21,636 nucleotides of DNA from CAYQTO01 sp964420455 (lineage in GTDB: Bacteria; Sumerlaeota; Sumerlaeia; SLMS01): NCBI GenBank assembly GCA_964420455.1, contig CAYQTO010000047.1, positions 1 to 21,636 on the forward strand, given 5' to 3'. The notes beneath the pieces were generated by a model, which made no database searches, was not told where the DNA came from, and saw nothing but the letters and a program-made list of their open reading frames with translations. Below are positions 1 to 7,402 of the stretch, in pieces (position 1 is the first letter of the stretch; each line of letters opens with the position of its first letter). The position numbers and the translations under genes are program-made.

Positions 1-4
1 TTCG

Positions 5-319
5 ATGCCTATTATCGCCGGCCCCGACCTTTATCCGTTAGTTGATGTGGAGAGCATGACCATGGAGCAGCAGAACGAGTTGCTTGATCGGCATGTCGAA
101 GACTTCATCGCTGGGCGTACGCGGCAAGACGGGTCTATAGACTTAATTACTATGGGTGGAGTATTTTACACTGCGGTGGAGTTTCATATAGGTATCCGAA
201 ACAGTTTCTTTCAGATTCCCGATGCACTTCGTAACAACTGGTCGACCGCATCAATCGGTCTGGAGGAACGCGAGTTCACCTTCATTTCCCCCTTTCCGCC
301 GGACGATTCCGACCAGTAG
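5..319 (+). CDS. hypothetical protein, possibly the C-terminal part of a longer protein
   Basis: A 104-residue reading frame ends at a TAG stop. Its first ATG lies five bases from the window edge, so a ribosome site cannot be judged and the frame stays open to the edge; the true start may be upstream. The product is acidic at its end (PPDDSDQ) and shows no signal peptide, membrane segment or motif I recognise. Base composition is visibly more AT-rich than the neighbouring genes, which may mean recent acquisition. Function is unknown. It could also be a chance frame, although the clean stop and a following hairpin argue mildly for a real gene. Confidence 0.45.
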   Translation: MPIIAGPDLYPLVDVESMTMEQQNELLDRHVEDFIAGRTRQDGSIDLITMGGVFYTAVEFHIGIRNSFFQIPDALRNNWSTASIGLEEREFTFISPFPPDDSDQ

Positions 320-358
320 TCATCCCCCGAGGAAGGCACACCCGCCCAAGCCGTCGCA

Positions 359-381
359 TTCGCCCCGGAGGCCCGGGCGAA
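359..381 (+). terminator. hairpin after the first ORF, possible terminator
   Basis: TTCGCCC at 359-365 pairs with GGGCGAA at 375-381, and the stem can be extended inwards with one bulged C to leave a loop of about four bases. It lies 40 bases after the stop of the first ORF and before the ribosome site of the kelch-like gene. There is no T-tract, so it is only a possible terminator or mRNA-end structure. Confidence 0.35.
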
Positions 382-445
382 CGGGCCTTGCCTCGCGTGC
401 CGCGCCTGTTGCTCCCTCGCCATCATTCGGCATAAGGGAGCATCC

Positions 446-1480
446 ATGCGTTCGTCATACCTGCTGGGGTCTTGTCTCCTGATCACGGCCTTCGCCCATG
501 CGGGCGGGACCAGCACCTGGACTCCCCTCTCCCCGCTCCCCCCCGGTTTGGACATTGGCGGCGTGTTCGAGCAGGCCTCCGTCCGTCACCGCGGGTTTGT
601 TTACACGGTGCTCGAGGACTTCGGCCGCCGGGAGGTCTGGCGCACCATTGATGGCATCGACTGGACCCGCGTGAATGACGAAGCCCCCTGGGAACTCAAC
701 CAGCCCTTTGGGTTCACCTCCCTCGGCGATCATCTCCTGGTGGTGGATGGCAACCGGACGGTCACCGGCCCGGCGGGCGTCCCCGAGGCTTTTCTGTCCA
801 CGGACGGTGTTGCCTGGTCCCGTTGGGAGATCCCCGGGGCCTTCGACGCGCGGGACTCCTTTCCCCTGGTTGCCTTCAACGGCCGCGCCTGGCTCCTTGG
901 CGGCAACGGCGTCCAGGACGGACCCTCGCCCCCGATCGGCGTCCCCCCGGAACGCAACGACGTCTGGTCGACCGCCAACGGGATCGACTGGCGCCGCGAG
1001 CCCGACGCCCCCTGGGCACCCCGCTTCCTCCACATGGCCGTCGTCCACGCCGGTCGCCTCCATGTTCTCGGCGGCGTCCGCCAGGACTTCTTCACCTTCG
1101 AACTGATTCAGCATACGGACGTCTGGTCGACGGCGGACGGCGTCACCTGGCGCGAGGAAACCGCATCCGCCCCGTTCGGACCGCGCTGGCTCGGGTCCAC
1201 CGTTTCCTTCAGCGGCGCGCTGTACCTGATTGGCGGCAACCAGGAGCTCCCCGCCATCGGCCAGGTGTGGCTGAACGACGTGTGGCGTTCGGTGGACGGC
1301 GCGACGTGGGAACTCGTGACGGAGAACGCGGTGGGGCTGACGCCGCGGGCGCGGGCGGGCGCGGTGGCGATCGGGCGCCGGCTCTTCCTTATTGGCGGCG
1401 TCGGACCGGAGGCCGCCGACCCCGCCATTGTCTATACGGACGCACCGATCCCCCCCGCCACCGGTTTCGTCGGGTACTAG
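446..1480 (+). CDS. exported kelch-like beta-propeller protein
   Basis: The 344-residue product begins with a Sec signal peptide (residues about 1-20, ending AFAHA). It then carries repeated blades that each contain a glycine-rich strand such as LHVLGGVR, LYLIGGNQ or LFLIGGVG, followed by a block of the type VW(S/R)(T/S).(D/N)G..W. At least four such units are visible between residues about 40 and 335. This pattern is typical of kelch/galactose-oxidase-like beta-propellers, which serve as binding or scaffold surfaces outside the cytoplasm; no catalytic residues can be named. The ATG is preceded by AAGGGAG at good spacing. It converges on a pseudopilin gene with only 7 bases between the stops. 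Substrate and partner are unknown. Confidence 0.8.
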   Translation: MRSSYLLGSCLLITAFAHAGGTSTWTPLSPLPPGLDIGGVFEQASVRHRGFVYTVLEDFGRREVWRTIDGIDWTRVNDEAPWELNQPFGFTSLGDHLLVVDGNRTVTGPAGVPEAFLSTDGVAWSRWEIPGAFDARDSFPLVAFNGRAWLLGGNGVQDGPSPPIGVPPERNDVWSTANGIDWRREPDAPWAPRFLHMAVVHAGRLHVLGGVRQDFFTFELIQHTDVWSTADGVTWREETASAPFGPRWLGSTVSFSGALYLIGGNQELPAIGQVWLNDVWRSVDGATWELVTENAVGLTPRARAGAVAIGRRLFLIGGVGPEAADPAIVYTDAPIPPATGFVGY

Positions 1481-1487
1481 TGGCGGC

Positions 1488-2090
1488 TCACGGCCCGAAG
1501 CGGAAAATGTCCCCCGCGCTCACAGTCCCGTTCGTCGGGTCGTAGGGCATGTAGTAGCGGTTGGGCTGGACCGCCGGGTCGTCGTCGAACTGGAGCGCGC
1601 GGTCCGGCCCGTAGCTGATGAGGAACCAGCCAAGCCCGGCGGGGTAGGAGTCGCGGATGCGCTTGCCGTTGGCCAGCTCGAAGGAGATCGGCACCTCGAA
1701 GATGCCCCGGGGCGAGCCGCCCAACACCGGCTCCGTCTCCTGATAGATATACTGGAGGAACTTCTGGTTATTGCTGCTGACGTCGCCGGAGACCTTGAAG
1801 GGGTCGCGGATGAGCGGGTCGGTGATATACGCGACGGGGGTGCTGAGGCGCGAGAGGCCGATGGGCTCGTCGATCAGGCCCAGGGGGAAGACCGGCTGGG
1901 TGGGGTAGCGGTTCTCGTCCACGTGGTAGGCCTCGATGGCGGTGGCGAGGGATCGGTGGTCCGCCAGCACGCGGCTCACCTTCGAGCGTGTCTGCGCCTC
2001 GAGAAAGTTGGGGACCGCGATGGCCGCCAGGATGGCGATGATGGCGACGACAATCAGCAGTTCGATGAGGGTAAAGGCACGGCGGCGCAT
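1488..2090 (-). CDS. type II secretion/type IV pilus-type pseudopilin (paralog 1)
   Basis: The 200-residue product has a class III prepilin leader: a short basic MRRRA, then FTLIELL and a long hydrophobic helix up to about residue 30 (AIAVPNFLEAQ). The conserved Glu at mature position 5 is present. The residue before the cleavage site is Ala, not the usual Gly. The rest is a soluble GspG-like head ending in YDPTNGTVSAGDIFRFG, a tail shared with the three other pseudopilins of this window. A prepilin peptidase would process it and it would act in an envelope filament or secretion pseudopilus; no secretion machinery genes are in the window. The ATG follows AAGGGAG. It is first of three similar genes on this strand in map order (last in transcription). 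Confidence 0.9.
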   Translation of the reverse strand: MRRRAFTLIELLIVVAIIAILAAIAVPNFLEAQTRSKVSRVLADHRSLATAIEAYHVDENRYPTQPVFPLGLIDEPIGLSRLSTPVAYITDPLIRDPFKVSGDVSSNNQKFLQYIYQETEPVLGGSPRGIFEVPISFELANGKRIRDSYPAGLGWFLISYGPDRALQFDDDPAVQPNRYYMPYDPTNGTVSAGDIFRFGP

Positions 2091-2147
2091 CGCGGGTCTC
2101 CCTTGGGGTTGGTTTCGTAGCTCGTGGGCGGGCGTTTCGGCGGGGGA

Positions 2148-2744
2148 TTACTCGAGCTGGCCACTGCCGGAGACGCGAATCACGTCGCCCCGGCTGATGG
2201 TGCCGTTGGTCGGGTCATAGATGACGCCGGCCTCGGCGCTGCCGAACTGCAGGCCCACCGAGTTGTCCGGCCCCTGGGACGCGACATACCAGTCGATCTC
2301 GGTGCTGAAGCCGCGATCGGTGAGAACCTGGTACTGGCCCGAGTGTTCCCGGCTGCCGTCCTCCCGTTCGAGGAAGGTCACGTAGTCGAAGACGCGATAG
2401 CGGGGATATTCCGGGCCGCTGCCGTCCGGGTTGATGCGCCAGTCGCTCAATTCCACGTCATCGCCAAAGACGTCGTCAGGGATCGACGTGATGTAGGCGA
2501 TGGGGGTGGTATAGGCGACCCAGCGGCGCTCGATGACGTCGAGGCCGATGGATCGCGAGACCTTGTTGTAGTCGACGCGGTAGGACTCGACGGCGGTGGC
2601 GATGGTGCGGAGGTCCGCCTTGGCGCGGCTGACCTTCGATCGGGTCTGCGCCTCCAGAAAGTTGGGGACGGCGATCGCCGCGAGGATGGCGATGATCGCG
2701 ACGACGATGAGCAGTTCAATGAGGGTGAAGGCGCGGCGTGTCAT
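2148..2744 (-). CDS. type II secretion/type IV pilus-type pseudopilin (paralog 2)
   Basis: A 198-residue pseudopilin with leader MTRRA followed by FTLIELL and the hydrophobic N-terminal helix. Glu at mature position 5 is kept and the residue before the cleavage site is Ala. The head ends with YDPTNGTISRGDVIRV and a short tail. I chose the ATG at 2744 because TGGAG lies 11 bases upstream of it, whereas the GTG four codons earlier would overlap that ribosome site. It is 57 bases upstream of paralog 1 on the same strand and could share a transcript with it. The first 50 residues are almost identical to paralogs 1 and 3, whereas the heads diverge strongly, suggesting duplication followed by specialisation. 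Confidence 0.9.
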   Translation of the reverse strand: MTRRAFTLIELLIVVAIIAILAAIAVPNFLEAQTRSKVSRAKADLRTIATAVESYRVDYNKVSRSIGLDVIERRWVAYTTPIAYITSIPDDVFGDDVELSDWRINPDGSGPEYPRYRVFDYVTFLEREDGSREHSGQYQVLTDRGFSTEIDWYVASQGPDNSVGLQFGSAEAGVIYDPTNGTISRGDVIRVSGSGQLE

Positions 2745-2873
2745 GGGTTGGAGCACTCCAATGGTCTTGGGAGAACGGTTAACGATAACTCCCTCCCCAA
2801 TGCAAGCCCTTTATTCTTGGAAAATCATGGGGCCGGACAAACCGGGGCCGCCAAAGGGGGCGATTCATGTGGA

Positions 2874-2904
2874 GCGCCGCCCGGAGGGGAGCTCCGGGCG
2901 GCGC
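2874..2904 (-). terminator. strong 13-bp perfect hairpin downstream of pseudopilin 3
   Basis: GCGCCGCCCGGAG at 2874-2886 pairs perfectly with 2892-2904 around a five-base GGGAG loop. It lies 44 bases past the stop of pseudopilin 3 (minus strand) and 130 bases upstream of pseudopilin 2. That position fits a terminator or transcript-end stabiliser for pseudopilin 3. There is no T-tract on either side, so intrinsic termination is not assured. Confidence 0.6.
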
Positions 2905-2948
2905 GGGTCCTTCGCTTGCATGCTGCAGAGCCGGTCGCGGCCACCGGG

Positions 2949-3542
2949 TCAGCTGTTGAGCGTCCGCCCACCCGGGCCCGGCCGGAACATGTTGCCATCG
3001 CTCACGGTCCCGTTCGTCGGGTCATAGAACACGTCGATATTCAACCGATCGCCCCCGTCGCGGTCGGCGTCGCCGTCCGGCCCCCAGGACCAGAGGATGT
3101 AGGCCGTGCTGGGCGGAAAAAGTTCGTAGGCGCCCGGAAAGGAGCCAAACAGGTCCTCGATGATCCAGTACTCGTAGAAGGTGTTGCCGGGGCCGATGTA
3201 AGGGTTCGGGGCGGGGTCGGGCGCGCGAAAGAAGTCCAGCGGGACGGTGGTCATGTAGGCGATGGGGGTGCTGAGTCGGCCGGCGTAGGCCATCCAGCCG
3301 CGTCCGATGGTGTTGAAGGGGCTGTTGGGGTAGTCGTTTGGCAGTTCGGCGGTGGGGGGGTACTTGGCGTGGTCGACGCCGTAGGCCTCGAGGGCGAGGC
3401 TGACCGAGCGGAGATCCGCCGCGACGCGGGAGACCTTGGCGCTGGTCTGCGCCTCGAGGAAGTTGGGGACGGCGATCGCCGCGAGGATGGCGATGATGGC
3501 CACGACGATGAGGAGTTCGATGAGGGTAAAGGCGCGTTTCAT
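2949..3542 (-). CDS. type II secretion/type IV pilus-type pseudopilin (paralog 3)
   Basis: A 197-residue pseudopilin with leader MKRA followed by FTLIELL and a hydrophobic helix to about residue 28. Glu at mature position 5 is present and Ala precedes the cleavage site. The head carries the family tail FYDPTNGTVSDGNMFRPG. The ATG is preceded by AAGGAG at a spacing of 9 bases. It lies about 200 bases upstream of paralog 2, separated from it by a strong hairpin, so it probably has its own transcript end. It is divergent from the kinase gene, with 341 bases between the two starts. Confidence 0.9.
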   Translation of the reverse strand: MKRAFTLIELLIVVAIIAILAAIAVPNFLEAQTSAKVSRVAADLRSVSLALEAYGVDHAKYPPTAELPNDYPNSPFNTIGRGWMAYAGRLSTPIAYMTTVPLDFFRAPDPAPNPYIGPGNTFYEYWIIEDLFGSFPGAYELFPPSTAYILWSWGPDGDADRDGGDRLNIDVFYDPTNGTVSDGNMFRPGPGGRTLNS

Positions 3543-3883
3543 CGCTTACGACTCCTTGGGAATTGGACTGGTCCAACGATATCGATACCATCCCGGCTAT
3601 GCAAGCTGAGTTGAGAGATTTGCGCTTCGCCGCACACCGAGGCAGCCGGGGCCGAGACTGGATCGGCCCGTTTCCAGATCCACGAAGGGATCGCCGATTT
3701 TGGCAATGTTGAGGCGGAACTCTTGACAGGCGGTGGAAGGGTCCGCGCCCCCCCTGCCTCCCCCTCTCCAGGCAAGGGAGGCTTTCTTCTCGGCGTTCGC
3801 TCTGGACCAACACTTTCGCTTGCCGGTCCGGGTCTGCTGGCTCCTTTTTCTCCCCGAGATTTACCGGGCCGGTCTGCCACGCG
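3543..3883. other. 341-base divergent intergenic region between pseudopilin 3 and the kinase
   Basis: No gene is supported here. It must hold the promoters of both divergent genes, but I cannot point to a convincing -35/-10 pair. A TTGACA occurs at 3723-3728 on the plus strand without a good -10 partner. GCCTCCC at 3756-3762 and GGGAGGC at 3776-3782 form an inverted repeat followed by a T-rich stretch, which could act as a hairpin in the kinase leader. Confidence 0.4.
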
Positions 3884-5812
3884 ATGCTTGATTCCACGGG
3901 TGTCCAGCCGCTTTCGCTCCCGCGATTCCGTAATCCCCGCTTTGTCAGCAAGGGGGGAATGGGGGATGTCTTCTTCGCTTTCGACGAGAAGACATCACGC
4001 CCGGTCGCCATCAAGCGCATCCGCAGCGATCTCGCCCACGACCTCCAGTTTCGAAAGCGTATAGACCGCGAGGCCAGCCTCCACGGCAGCATGCGGTCGC
4101 ATCCCTACATCGTCACCCTCTATGACCGTTTCGAACACGAGGGCATCATCTATCTCGTGCTCGAGTTCGTGGACGGCAAGACCCTCCGGGACTTCCTCTC
4201 CCATGCCGAGTACCCCGGCCGCCTCTTGCCCCCCTCCGTGGGCATGACCTGCGTCGACCAAGCGCTCTCCGCCATCGAGGCGCTCCACGCGGAAAGCGTC
4301 ATCCACCGCGACCTCAAGACGGTAAACATCATGGTGTGCCGGACCGATTGGGGGGGACTGACCTGCAAGCTCCTCGACTTCGGCATCGCGAAGAATTACC
4401 TTTCTGACGATTCGTCGGACGCCCTCACGCGCACCGGAGCAAGCCCCGGCACGAAGCATTACATGGCCCCCGAGCAATACAACCCAGCGGAGTTTGGTCC
4501 CGTGGGCCCCTACACCGACGTCTATGCCATGGGCGTCGTCCTCTTCGAATGCCTTACCGGGGGACTCCCTTTTGTCGGGAACTCCATGCAGGTGATGTTC
4601 GCCCACCTGAGCACCCCGGTGCCGGACTTGCCAGGGGACTTGGGGTCTCGATTAGGCGGGCTCGGACTGCAGGAGATTGTCGGCAGGGCGATGGCCAAGT
4701 CGCCAAAAGACCGCTACCAGACTGCGGCCGAATTCCGCCGGGCTCTTGGCGCGGTCTTGCCCGACGCCCTTCGCCGCGACGAGGCCCTGTTGCAGGCGCC
4801 AGCGCTCGAATGGGCTGCCGGCATCCTCGAAAAACATCCGGAGGAACGGACAGGCGCGCTTGCCACCAAGGCTTCGTCCGTAGGGAGCTCGGACGTGACC
4901 GTTTCCGACGCCCCGGATGGGACGACCCTCGAGGCGGCGGGACGAGCCTATTCCCCTCCCGAAGCCTGGACCGTTGGCCCCGCGACGGAGGCCATCGGGC
5001 CCCCGCCCCCGGCGGACCCCACGCGTCCGGACACGACCGTCCAGGCGCCACCCCGTCCCGCTCCTCCACCGCCGCCTTCCCCCCCAGCGGCCGCCCCCCC
5101 AACCACCCAACGCCACACCGTCGGAATCGGCGTTGGCATCGGGGCGGGACTCGCCGTTGGCCTCCTCGCCCTGGGCGGCTGGGCCCTTGTCTCCACCCGT
5201 CCTGCCGACCCGACTCCCGCCGTGTCCACCGGGCCTCTCGCCAGCGAGGGGCCCCTGCCGGTCGAATCCGAGGCAACCGCCCCCCCCACAGCCGAGGCCC
5301 CCGCCATCGCCTCCCTCTCGCACCCGACCCCTTCACCCCCGCCCTCGACCGATTCCGACCTCCTCCTTCACGACTCATCGCCCAAACCGGAGGCCTCGAC
5401 CGCTTTCCCCGAAGTCATCGCTGCGTCCCCCACCGAGGATTCGGTGATGGCTTCAAAGCCCACCCCCCAACCCGGAGGCCCGGTCACCGCAGTTCCCAGC
5501 GAGCCGATGATCTTTCGCCTCCCAGTCCCGGTCGTCGCGGCCACGGTGACTCCGGTTCCCCGGCCGACCGCCGACCCCTTTGACGCGGTCCTTTATGGGC
5601 CGCCGCCATCGGACTTTCGGCCCGATGCCGTTGGCTATACCTCGGGCGTGGGCGGGGCCGGGCTGGGCTTTGGGGGAATGCCGGTTTGGGACACGGGCGC
5701 GGAGAGCCTGGTTATCGACATCCTGAACGAGAGCAGCGCCCGCCATGGACGCTACCGATACGGAACCCATGACAATTTCGTCGAGCGGTTAACGGCGCGC
5801 GACGACGATTAG
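3884..5812 (+). CDS. membrane-anchored eukaryotic-type Ser/Thr protein kinase (PknB-like)
   Basis: The 642-residue product begins almost directly with the kinase domain (about residues 18-290). Visible motifs are the glycine loop SKGGMGDV, VAIK (ATP Lys44), the helix C Glu63, HRDLKTVN with catalytic Asp143, DFG at 165-167 and an APEQ motif. The first glycine of the loop is Ser, and the usual KPEN after the catalytic loop is KTVN. A long Pro/Ala/Thr-rich linker leads to one glycine-rich membrane segment (about 413-435). A further 200 residues of low-complexity, Pro-rich sequence would lie outside the membrane and end in a more ordered acidic tail. It should phosphorylate cytoplasmic proteins in response to an envelope signal. 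The ATG has no clear ribosome site, but no earlier in-frame ATG, GTG or TTG was found over the preceding 100 bases and later ones would cut into the glycine loop. Confidence 0.9.
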   Translation: MLDSTGVQPLSLPRFRNPRFVSKGGMGDVFFAFDEKTSRPVAIKRIRSDLAHDLQFRKRIDREASLHGSMRSHPYIVTLYDRFEHEGIIYLVLEFVDGKTLRDFLSHAEYPGRLLPPSVGMTCVDQALSAIEALHAESVIHRDLKTVNIMVCRTDWGGLTCKLLDFGIAKNYLSDDSSDALTRTGASPGTKHYMAPEQYNPAEFGPVGPYTDVYAMGVVLFECLTGGLPFVGNSMQVMFAHLSTPVPDLPGDLGSRLGGLGLQEIVGRAMAKSPKDRYQTAAEFRRALGAVLPDALRRDEALLQAPALEWAAGILEKHPEERTGALATKASSVGSSDVTVSDAPDGTTLEAAGRAYSPPEAWTVGPATEAIGPPPPADPTRPDTTVQAPPRPAPPPPPSPPAAAPPTTQRHTVGIGVGIGAGLAVGLLALGGWALVSTRPADPTPAVSTGPLASEGPLPVESEATAPPTAEAPAIASLSHPTPSPPPSTDSDLLLHDSSPKPEASTAFPEVIAASPTEDSVMASKPTPQPGGPVTAVPSEPMIFRLPVPVVAATVTPVPRPTADPFDAVLYGPPPSDFRPDAVGYTSGVGGAGLGFGGMPVWDTGAESLVIDILNESSARHGRYRYGTHDNFVERLTARDDD

Positions 5813-5828
5813 AGACGGCGTCCACCCG

Positions 5829-6515
5829 CTACGGCTGGCCGCCTTGGGCGCGGGTCATGCGGACCGCTCGATCGAGTTCCTCGCTCGTCGGGAAGTCCAT
5901 CTTCTGGATCGCGGCGAAAATCATCCGGTCGAGAAAGGTGCGGTTGACGGGCATTTGGGCCGCCGGTGCGGTGTCCTCGCCCTCTCCGGAAACCGGGTGC
6001 AGCATATAGACGACCTGGGGATTCAGGACATCGAACACATCGATCCGCCCCTTGAGGTTCAGCGCGTAGGACTTGCGGCGGTCGAAGGTATCGTCGCTGA
6101 GACGCTCCTGGAGGCTGAGGTCTGAAAGGCGCAGTTCCGCGGCAAGGGGGAGCGGCTGCCCGGCCGCGTGGAGCTCGCGGTACTTGTCCACCAGTTGGTT
6201 GCGGGAGGCTCCCTGCTCGTAGTAGGCCTGAATGCCGTTCTGGCCCAGCCGGTCGACGCATACCCGCGCCCACCAGTCCATCAGTTGGTCGTCGGGCATG
6301 TCGAGCACCACGCTGGTGGTGCCGACCACCGGGCGATTGACGCTGCCGATTTCCTCCTTGTTCAGGCGCGTGTCGCGCACCTCGAGGACCACCATGTCGG
6401 CCTCGGCGAAGGGAACGGGGGTTGGCCTTCCGCCCACCGGCAGCCGGTAGTCCATCCGATTGGCGGCGCATCCCCCGACGAGGAGCGCCGCCATCATCAA
6501 CAACAGCAACCGCAC
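5829..6515 (-). CDS. putative outer-membrane or envelope lipoprotein, unknown function
   Basis: The 228-residue product has a lipoprotein signal peptide with lipobox LVGGC (lipidated Cys16). The mature part contains a VVLEVRDTR strand and a TTSVVLDMP segment. This recalls the YajG-like family of envelope lipoproteins, but the match is by eye only. The start is a GTG preceded by GTGAGG at good spacing; an earlier GTG in another frame gives no signal peptide. It lies 13 bases downstream of the other lipoprotein gene on the same strand, so the two form an operon. It converges on the kinase gene with 16 bases between the stops. Confidence 0.75.
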   Translation of the reverse strand: MRLLLLMMAALLVGGCAANRMDYRLPVGGRPTPVPFAEADMVVLEVRDTRLNKEEIGSVNRPVVGTTSVVLDMPDDQLMDWWARVCVDRLGQNGIQAYYEQGASRNQLVDKYRELHAAGQPLPLAAELRLSDLSLQERLSDDTFDRRKSYALNLKGRIDVFDVLNPQVVYMLHPVSGEGEDTAPAAQMPVNRTFLDRMIFAAIQKMDFPTSEELDRAVRMTRAQGGQP

Positions 6516-6528
6516 GAACGCACCTCAC

Positions 6529-7179
6529 TCAATCGTAGTAGTTTACCGCGGCTTCCGCGTCGCCGAAGATATTCCAAATCTGGTCGGCCACGCTCGTCGA
6601 GTAGCGCGATTCTGAATAGCGATTCGGGAGCCGGATGCTGACCAGCCACAGGTTGATGCGGCTTCCCACCTTCACCCGGTCCTCCCCCGTGCCCCTCGCC
6701 ACCGCCACCTCGTTCGAGCCGTTGCGCCGCACAGCCAAACGCATGTCGACCACCGCATTGAGGAACTTGTCCTCGAGGATATAGTAGGGCGCCTCGCTTT
6801 CGATATCAATGCCCCCGGCCCTCACTGACAACGACGCGAACCAGTCCGGAGGCTGAGTGTCCGCGAACGCCAGATTACGGGGATCGTAATCAACGATGAT
6901 GGCCCCTGATTCCGCCAGCACCGTCTGGAGTGTTTCCTTCATGTAGGCCGCCAGCCCACGATCCAGATATACGCCCGAGACGTCCACCGCCACCGTCGCC
7001 CGATTCACCGCTGGCGGGATGGGAATGTTGCTGATCGCACGGTCGATCGTTCCGGCCAGCAACAGCTGTTGCGTGGGCACCGGCGGGGCATACGGCCCCG
7101 GCACGCTCGGCATGTACAGCGAACTGCATCCTGTCGAAAACAAGACCACCGCCGCCAGCAACACGAGCACACGAAGCAT
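6529..7179 (-). CDS. putative lipoprotein, unknown function
   Basis: The 216-residue product has a lipoprotein signal peptide with lipobox FSTGC (lipidated Cys18). A short Pro-rich stretch is followed by a mixed alpha/beta domain without a motif I can name. A repeated theme with its neighbour is a strand-rich core interrupted by an acidic segment, so the two may be partners of one envelope complex. The ATG is preceded by GGGAG at a spacing of about 8 bases. It is the first gene of a two-gene operon. Its terminal segment (SVADQIWNIFGDAEAAVNYYD) is acidic and aromatic. Confidence 0.75.
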   Translation of the reverse strand: MLRVLVLLAAVVLFSTGCSSLYMPSVPGPYAPPVPTQQLLLAGTIDRAISNIPIPPAVNRATVAVDVSGVYLDRGLAAYMKETLQTVLAESGAIIVDYDPRNLAFADTQPPDWFASLSVRAGGIDIESEAPYYILEDKFLNAVVDMRLAVRRNGSNEVAVARGTGEDRVKVGSRINLWLVSIRLPNRYSESRYSTSVADQIWNIFGDAEAAVNYYD

Positions 7180-7402
7180 CTCGCGACTCCCTATTTCGGT
7201 ATGTTGGAACAGAATTCAGAAGAGGCGCGTCCCCGGAGGTGAGGGCAACGGCAATTGGTTCCCGACTCTCCGCTCGCGCTATTTATGGCAGGATGGTGGC
7301 ACCTGCATGGCGCGCTGCCGTTGGGCTCGTCCCCACATCCAGGTCCGCGCTTTCGGGCTCCGGGCGGCACTTCTATCCAGGCCGTGGGTTCCTGGGGAAG
7401 AC
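7180..7402. other. intergenic region between the lipoprotein operon and the ACP-thioesterase gene
   Basis: About 220 bases with no supported gene. Both flanking genes lie on the minus strand, so it holds the end of the ACP-thioesterase transcript and the promoter of the lipoprotein operon. A TGCCATAAAT on the minus strand near 7275 resembles an extended -10 element, but no clear -35 accompanies it. I see no terminator hairpin. Confidence 0.35.

Noticed and set aside
2124..3614. Open plus-strand frame of about 500 codons opposite pseudopilins 2 and 3
   Set aside because: It is the mirror of two real pseudopilin genes, with a repeated Val/Gly/Asp-rich translation that copies the pilin repeats in reverse; no ribosome site or family motif.
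3723..3728. TTGACA as a -35 element for the kinase gene
   Set aside because: No acceptable -10 sequence lies at 16-18 bases downstream.
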